Shown here: positions 39,609 through 40,793 of the stretch, one piece after another
How positions within the stretch are numbered: position 1 is the first letter of the stretch
How the letters are laid out: every line of letters begins with the position of its first letter
Source: a virus
Reading direction: 5' to 3' (one strand)
Virus record (IMG/VR): IMGVR_UViG_3300023223_000690
Span: 1 to 40,793 of that record
DNA length: 40,793 nt
Made by a program: the position numbers and the translations under genes
The notes under the pieces: model-generated
What the model was told of the DNA's origin: nothing
Database searches by the model: none
The model's input: only the letters and a program-made list of their open reading frames with translations

Positions 39609-39656
39609 TGTAAAGATTTTTTAATATTCTTTACATAGCTACAGACCTATGTAAAG
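39609..39656 (-). repeat. TGTAAAG operator-like array
   Basis: Three copies of a TGTAAAG element lie at 39609-39615 (plus), 39629-39635 (as CTTTACA) and 39650-39656 (plus), with starts 20 and 21 bp apart, two helical turns. The last two form an 8-bp inverted repeat CTTTACAT...ATGTAAAG. They span the end of the 104-aa gene and the gap before the 120-aa gene, so they may be an internal operator. The pattern is short and could be chance. Confidence 0.4.
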
Positions 39657-39945
39657 TTTCTTTCTTAGCTCCATACATCGCATTGCGTACTTCCGCTAAT
39701 GCAAAATAATATTTCTTCGCATCAACCTCCAATTCCATCTGCTGATATTTTAGCATCTGCGTCTTAATCTCTTCCTTAAATTCTTCTTCTATATATGAAA
39801 ATATAAAATTCGCCCGGGCCCCCTTCTCCTCTCTGTCCTTATCCCAGTCCACCCGGAATAACTCATATCCCAAAGAAACCATGGCCGCTGCGCAACCAAG
39901 ATTGTAAATTACATATTCCGATGTTTTTTCTTCTGTTTTTTCCAT
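39631..39945 (-). CDS. Hypothetical protein, DUF5659-like (104 aa)
   Basis: An acidic start leads into YNLGCAAAMVSLGYELFRVD with RANFIFSYIEEEFKEEI. This resembles DUF5659-type small phage proteins, which have an A-x-x-L-x-x-x-G start followed by an F-x-F strand. The second half is helical (KKYYFALAEVRNAMYG). The family assignment is tentative and the role unknown. Confidence 0.5.
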   Translation of the reverse strand: MEKTEEKTSEYVIYNLGCAAAMVSLGYELFRVDWDKDREEKGARANFIFSYIEEEFKEEIKTQMLKYQQMELEVDAKKYYFALAEVRNAMYGAKKETLHRSVAM

Positions 39946-39959
39946 TTTCTTAAAAATTA

Positions 39960-40139
39960 TTATGATGTCAGAATCTCAACAAGTTTGAATGTCCCCCATC
40001 TCATATTATCATCTTCAATGTTTTGAAGACTCTTAAATATCTCAGTTACCTTCAAGGATTTAGAATTTAATAAACCATCTTCTATCGTTGCATCCATTTC
40101 TTGGATCTCGCTGATTGTGGGAATCAATGTGGTTTTCAT
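39960..40139 (-). CDS. Small hypothetical protein (59 aa)
   Basis: A 59-codon frame starts at 40139 (MKTTLIPTISEIQEMD) and is helical and acidic, ending RWGTFKLVEILTS. The ATG follows AAAAAAAAGAAG, one of the few purine-rich leaders in this genome. It fills the gap between the 82-aa and 104-aa genes. Function is unknown. Confidence 0.5.
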   Translation of the reverse strand: MKTTLIPTISEIQEMDATIEDGLLNSKSLKVTEIFKSLQNIEDDNMRWGTFKLVEILTS

Positions 40140-40157
40140 CTTCTTTTTTTTAAATTA

Positions 40158-40406
40158 TTAGTTATCTTCCGGATAATCCTCCCAACTCCCCGGCTCCACC
40201 CCCAGCCGCTCGCGCGGACCCAAATCATATTCCTCCTGCTTCCCATGCTCCCATACTTCATCCTCCTGATTTCGCTTATCCAAACTCCTCAATCCTCGTA
40301 TATATTTCTCATTGCTGATCGCCATCTTGCCCTCCCTACGCGCCTTCTCCCGTGCTTCATACAATGCATCAACTATCTCCTGCTCCGGTGCCGTACTCCT
40401 ACCCAT
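40158..40406 (-). CDS. Hypothetical protein (82 aa), GC-rich region
   Basis: The protein is helical and highly charged (starts MGRSTAPEQEIVDALYEARE), with LRSLDKRNQEDEVWEHG and an acidic end. Its start overlaps the previous stop by 8 nt (ATGGGTAG). The codons use C and G at third positions far more than the rest of the window, so this gene and its neighbour may have another origin. No family is recognised. Confidence 0.5.
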   Translation of the reverse strand: MGRSTAPEQEIVDALYEAREKARREGKMAISNEKYIRGLRSLDKRNQEDEVWEHGKQEEYDLGPRERLGVEPGSWEDYPEDN

Positions 40407-40713
40407 GGCTTAATCGAAACGCCGCAAGTACCTTCTCCCGCAGCCACTCCCCAAATCCCATTTTTCGAGGCTTAGGCTTTCGTTTGTCCCGGCTCATCTT
40501 CCTCACCACAAACCCCGGACACTCTCGGCGAAATGCTGGACAATCATCAATGTCCTCCTCGCTAGAATGCGCTTCACTGTGCTCAGGTTTTATTTTCCTC
40601 TCTCCGGCTCGTATCGCATTCAAAAATTCAACCCTTCTGCTTGCCCTAGCAATACTTTCAGCAGCTCCCGCTACCCCCTCTCCCTGCCATTGTTTTGTCG
40701 TTGTGCTCGTCAT
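40399..40713 (-). CDS. Hypothetical protein (104 aa), GC-rich right edge
   Basis: The frame is open to 40746; the ATG at 40713 (MTSTTTKQWQGEGV) looks the better start. The product is basic, with ARASRRVEFLNAIRAGERK, a Ser/Glu linker, a Cys pair in DDCPAFRRECPG, and KPKPRKMGFGEWLREKV near the end. No domain is recognised. It is the first gene of the minus-strand series as presented, and its GC content is well above the window average. Confidence 0.45.
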   Translation of the reverse strand: MTSTTTKQWQGEGVAGAAESIARASRRVEFLNAIRAGERKIKPEHSEAHSSEEDIDDCPAFRRECPGFVVRKMSRDKRKPKPRKMGFGEWLREKVLAAFRLSHG

Positions 40714-40768
40714 CGCTGCGCACCCTACGCCCTCCCTGAGCACCACGTCAAATACTTTGGCTTTACGT

Positions 40769-40793
40769 GTTCGGTCTGTGTCGAAATATATTC
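40769..40793. repeat. 25-bp terminal direct repeat, right copy
   Basis: This is identical to 78-102 and runs to the last base of the window, so the true repeat may be longer. It lies 56 bp upstream of the first minus-strand gene start. See the left copy for the possible meanings. Confidence 0.85.

Overview
This window looks like a nearly complete genome of a short-tailed (podovirus-like) bacteriophage of about 41 kb with roughly 37-40% GC. The evidence is a full virion module on the minus strand: small and large terminase, portal, acidic scaffold, an N4-gp56-family major capsid protein, an adaptor-like protein, tail fibres and a 1706-residue ejection-type protein. I see no tape measure, sheath or tail-tube genes. 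I also find no integrase, repressor, DNA polymerase, RNA polymerase, tRNA or CRISPR array, so neither a prophage state nor self-sufficient replication is supported. The host is not identifiable with confidence. Repeats of the NVGIGTxxP type on Sec-exported proteins would fit a Patescibacteria-like or other bacterium rich in such surface proteins, but that is a guess.

Layout. 1-159: non-coding left end with one copy of a 25-bp repeat that recurs at the right edge. 160-942 (minus): DUF1376 replication-type protein. 943-1463: AT-rich divergent region with three 11-bp iterons, a perfect DnaA box, a plus-strand promoter and a hairpin in front of an oligo-T run; this is the best candidate origin and early control region. 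1464-4497 (plus): nine small genes, among them a zinc-ribbon protein, two small membrane or lipoprotein-like proteins and a secreted SGNH hydrolase. Most gaps in this module hold RNA hairpins, and a bidirectional terminator ends it at 4528-4563.

From there to the right end everything is on the minus strand. In order of transcription (right to left): a cluster of small early-type genes with VRR-NUC nuclease and M23 peptidase (40746 to 36418); terminase and portal (36406 to 31323); scaffold, capsid and adaptor (30837 to 27162); SGNH tail fibre and tail proteins (27146 to 19868); ejection protein (19854 to 14734); a small structural protein and three consecutive fibre-like proteins with Sec signal peptides (14676 to 9999); a holin/lysis-like cassette (9975 to 8890); and a recombination/modification block with RecT-like annealing protein, DNA methyltransferase, Cas4-like Fe-S PD-(D/E)XK nuclease, peptide deformylase and a two-TM protein (8651 to 4634).

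Regulation visible in the sequence: two almost identical TTGACA promoters sit before the portal (33280-33308) and before the secreted-fibre module (14702-14730). Genes start either by stop/start overlap (1, 4 or 8 nt) with the previous gene or behind pyrimidine-rich leaders, many with a TATTCT element. I found no convincing Shine-Dalgarno sequence at the starts I inspected. The most unusual biology is the set of three Sec-exported fibre-like proteins, which appear destined for the host surface or periplasm rather than for cytoplasmic virion assembly.
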